A stretch of DNA of 64,000 nt from Nymphaea colorata (taxonomy: Eukaryota; Streptophyta; Magnoliopsida; Nymphaeales; Nymphaeaceae): the NCBI RefSeq assembly GCF_008831285.2, contig NC_045147.1:8402334-8466333 (forward strand). The letters are read 5' to 3'. The notes beneath the pieces are model-generated. The model searched no databases, was not told the origin of the DNA, and was given only the letters and a program-made list of their open reading frames with translations. Of the stretch, positions 56,201 to 61,280 are shown piece after piece. How positions within the stretch are numbered: the stretch's first letter is position 1; the number at the start of each line of letters is the position of its first letter. A program made the translations under genes and the position numbers.

Positions 56201-59200
56201 TTTGTCATTCTACTCCAATAGACATAGTGTCTTTATTTTGTAACACATTCAAAATGTGCGGTGACATATGTAATTTGCTTCCATACAAAGTGTCTCAATT
56301 TTTATCTAACATTTTCACAATCTTTACGATGGCACCTGAGGATCAAACATCAAAAGCCTTCAAGGAGGTAAATCCAAAACTCACCGAGACAAAATGTCTA
56401 GAGTTCATCCAAATGAAAAAAAACAAGATCAACTGTCACCTTTGATTAATGACCCGATTGAGGAATTTAACATTGGCAAGGAAGAGAATCCAAAGATTTT
56501 GCAAATCGGAACAAGACTCTCAACAAAAAAAAGAGAAAAGTTGATAGACTTCTTCAGACCCTAATTTGGATATGATCTTGATTACCGAATTAAGATCTAG
56601 ACTCGTAATCATGCTTTGGGATTCGTGTTGAGTCAAATTCATGATTTGAACATAAATTGTGTTTAGATTCGAAATTGGCTTTGAAATTGCAATTTTTCAC
56701 AATCTTTTTGTGAAATTGTTTTGTAAGATTTTGAAATTGCTTCCATCAACTTAGATGGAAAAATTTGGGGTGTTAACAATAGGTTAAGTTCATTATGTAT
56801 TTTCTCTTTGTTTTCCATGTATTTTTTTTGTTCCTTTTCTTTCTTCATTTAAATGAAAAAGAGGAGCTCGCTGTTGGCCAGCTCCCAACGGCCAAATTCC
56901 TAGCCGTTGGAGAGAGCCCAACCGCCATCTCCTTCTCTCTCTCTCTCTCTTTCTTTTTTTTGTATTATAAATAAGGGACCATTGTCCCTTGTTTTGTATG
57001 GGATTTTAGGCTTGCTTTTAGGGGTGTTCACTGAGACTTAGTAATACAAGTTATCTACCTCTAGATTGAGGTTTCTCATGTTCTCTTCAAGGGTGTGACT
57101 ATCGAAGTATTTCTTTGATCAAGTTCAGCTCTGATTTACACATAAACCATTGCTAATGTCAATATAATGACCTTTTTATTTTCTCACAGATCATCTAATT
57201 TTATTTTTTTAAGAAAGCTCAAGGTTTATATTTGGAGGCTTACACTCAACAGGGACTGGGTGTAGAACTTTGCGATGCCTTAATGCGTATGTGTTTGAAA
57301 AGATCACTGCACATTAAGGAGACGGCAAAACAAGGACCCACAAGGCATAAAAGGATAGGTTGCTATACTTTATTTTAGCTTATTTATATTGCTCTAACTA
57401 TTCAATGGGAAAGGAGATGACCTTTTCTAATATGGAGTCTTCCAACTTGTTAAGAAGATCAACAATCTTTCCAGCCTCTTCTTTAGCATTGAGAGATGGG
57501 TCCTTTGAAGCAGCAGCATCAAATCCACTAAGAGCCCTTTCATAATTTTCCAGATATCTATTGGCCTGTCAAAATAACATTTAAATTCAGCTCTTCGAAC
57601 TAGAGAAAATTGGAAAGGGAATGAAAAATATCTAAGACCAAACAAGCAACAGATTAGATGCCTCAACTTTGGGAAGAGAGTGTTCACTTACTATTGCACA
57701 GTTGAAATACAGATCAGGATTGGTATTTGCCTTCTCGTCTTTTTCCTTGCGCAGGAAAAAAAAAATCAAAAATTCATGAGTATTTTACTAAGGCTCTATG
57801 AAATTTCACCATTGAAAAGACTTTTCCCCCCATTCAAAGACAGGCAGGCATGGGAACTATCCAACAATCAGACCAATCAGGTTCAACAACATTTTGTTAA
57901 CTTACTGCATTTTGGTAAGCTTTTATTGACTGCAAGAGTTTTCTCTGTTCCCATGCTCCAGCCACAAAAAAACTTGTAAGAAATGCATTGCCTAAAATGT
58001 CTGGCACGTACGGACAAGAAAAGGAAAGGAAATCTCAGAGTGCAAGCAGTAATACACAAGTTCAAATGATAAAATCAGACCTGAGAAGCACAAGCAAAAC
58101 CAACGTCAGAGCATCCAAGGGTACTAATGGAATTACAGTGGAAGACAGTACAATCACAAGATACTTAAATTATCTTTCAGGAATGAGCTGAAACCATGGT
58201 TATCTCATGCAGAGACAACTAAAGGAGAAAGCAGAAATAATAGATAATAAGAAGCCTAAGTGCTTTTCTAAGCAAACAGAAATAACAAGGTAATCACTGA
58301 TGAATTCCTTCATCTCTATAGAAAGGATAACCAATAGGAATGTCATAGAGTCACATGTGCATTATTATCTTTATAGTAGGTCTTACATGCCAACATGTAT
58401 TCCTATGAAATTACTAATTTCACATTTTACGTAAGTGATTAAATAGAGATATCTATCAACTACCACAATTGTTAATCTTTTATACTTTTTCCTTTGTTTT
58501 GAACAGAATCTAGATAGCAACCTTGTATACCAACTGTCCAGCCAATATTTAAAGCTCATTGAGTCAACTTGACTCGGTTGACTCGGCCTTCTACCAAGTC
58601 AACCCAGATTTTTTTTTTTTTTTTGTTGAAACTCGGCATGACTTGGCCATGACTCATCTTGACTCGGGCCAAAACTCGGTTTGACTTGGCTGAAACTCAT
58701 TTAACTCGATGCACTCTAGTGACAAACTTTGTATGTTGTAATTAATGGGGTGATTTATTTACTAATTACTTAATGTTTGACACGAATCGTCTGACTTATT
58801 GAAATGCAAGAATTTAGAATTATTGTTCATTTATTAAATTTGCACATTACAAATGAAAAGTTAAAACTAATTAGGCTAAACTTCATGTACAGTGTATTTA
58901 TTTCAATTCTTCGGACATTGGACTCTTTGCTTTTGGATTTTCAGCTTTACATAATATTACATACATCATACATGTTGAGTTTGTTAGCCATTATATAGTT
59001 GTAAATGTTGAATATATTGATCTTAGTGTTTGATTTTTATTGACTTGTTTGTCATTAATATATTGATTCTTGCTACAGGGTTTTTTTTAAATATGCAATT
59101 ATAAAATAGGAGAAGCAGCACAGTTGCCTAATTTCTTGTTTGAGCAAATATAATTTAGTTATGACTTATGACTTGATGTTAGGTTGGCTTGTTTCTGAGT

Positions 59201-61245
59201 TATACATGTATTCAAGTCATTTTACAATATCTTTATCTTTAAATGACAAATATATTGTTTTTCTTTCACAAACAATAGTTAACAAAACCCTGACCGAGTC
59301 GCCGAATTGACCTGCCGAGTCACAAGTCCAGAATGGACAAGTCGAGTCCCGAGTCACCGGATTTTAAAACATTGATACAAACTTGAAACCTGCCATGAGA
59401 TTACAAATCAGTTCATCTGTTCCCAGAGTCATGACCATAGAGGGATATTCAAATCAGTATACAAACGGTCACATCATCAACAAGATTTTCAAGAACCACC
59501 TATAGAGACCAGAACAGATTAATGTTTCGTTGAATTTGGACAAGAAATACATTTTAAAAGACAACAGGCACTTGCCCCGGGACATTCTCATTTCAAAAGG
59601 TATAGATGATTACACCATCAGAAAGATTTATATCTATCATGGAAAAGTCACTTTCTGGATGACTGATGCTACAATTCCTTTTTTTAATACACTGATAGTG
59701 AAAATTAGTATGGAAAAGGTCATGCAAAAAACGTGAGGATACAAAAATTCACAGGTTTAGGCACGTTACTTTGAAAGAAGCCTAAAAAAATCACCCAGGT
59801 ATAATAAATCGCTAAGCATTCCTACATTTTGTAGGCAATTAGGAAAAGAACAACCTGCTACAAATGTCCAAAAAAAGCCACAATCTCTTGTGTTGGAAAT
59901 CACTATAATTTCATAAAGGTGGTGAATTGCCTTACACCAAGAGTATCCATCCCTTACGTCCAACATGACTGCTTCCTTTGCATGTCTAATGCTTTCATCA
60001 ACCATCTCACACTGGTTTTCAGCACCTAAAAGATAAGGGCACAAGTGGACAGAAACTTAGCATGTCTATCAGATTTTTAAATAGATCCATCTCACATTGC
60101 ATAATCAACCGGTTATAGTCCAAACCTTTATCAAGCATGCATATATTAGTTTCATCAAGCTTCAACAAAAAAATGAAATATATTTTCTAGTTAAAAATTT
60201 CAGCTTCACTAGAAAGCCAAGCCATTTACCAATTCCATCAATGAAGAAAACCAGTTACCACAGATCTTAGATCTGAGATGATCTGAGATCTTAGGAGCTT
60301 AGATCCTAGGATTTAGATCGTTGATTTCTAATAAGGATATGAATCCTTTGTTTGATAGATAAAAGGATCACATCATGGATTTGTAAACCTTGCATCTTGA
60401 ATTCCATGGATCTCATATCAAACCCCTCCCACTTGGACCTGAGATCCATATAACGGGGATCTTAGATCCATAGGTCTCAAATCCTAGTTAGCTAACCATA
60501 GTCACAAAAAACTTTCTTGTGTTTTAAAAGGCGAGGTTTTTCTCCAGTATAATATCGTGAGTTTGAAAAAAGGAAAAAAATATGGTAAATTTAAAAAAAA
60601 ATTAAAAACAAACAAAATGAAGAAAATAAGTGAGAAAATAATAACACACACATCAAAAAATAAGCAGATTTGCGCTAAACAAAAATTAGAAAATGAAAAC
60701 AAGCAGTCTGTCATTAAAAAAGCATGAAAAAATGAATAAAAGTAAGAAAAGGAAAACACACGAAAAAGAGTTGAAAACGCATTTTTTTCATTTTTTTTGT
60801 TTTGGTGTCTTTTTCGAAAAAATAGTGTTTTTTTTTTCTTTAAACACCTCATTTATTTATCGTGTTTTTCTCATTTTTTTTTTTAATGTGCCTTTTGTGA
60901 CTATGGACTTACAATTTAGGATACTCAAATGCTATACATGAAGAAAGACACCTTGCCTTGAGCCAGCCTTCTTTCTAGCATTGACAACTGAGAAAGTATC
61001 TTCTTGTCAGGACCCTGTAGAAAATCGAAAATATCATAAGAACATTTACAGGAAGTTAAATTTGAAGCATCATGAATGATGGGAATAACCTTTTGTAAAG
61101 CAAGAGAAAAGCAGTTCCTGGCAGAAGATAAATCTCCCTTCTTCCACATACAGTTGCCCAAACATAACCAAGCATCTAAAAGAGAAGGATTCAATTTGAC
61201 CTGGAGACAATAACAAGTCTTCACTATAAGTTACCTTCCACATTT

Positions 61246-61280
<35 letters not shown>

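Larger units (their letters stand above)
23023..57421 (-). other. Intron 8 of the TTC5-like gene, 34.4 kb of nested transposons
   Basis: Exon 8 ends ...LEDSILEK at 57,422 and exon 9 begins GSSRPRRIS at 23,022, both phase 0, matching a continuous TTC5 linker between the TPRs and OB fold. Everything between is retrotransposon or hAT sequence plus unassigned AT-rich DNA. If the intron is retained, a stop follows eight codons after the donor. Confidence 0.8.
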
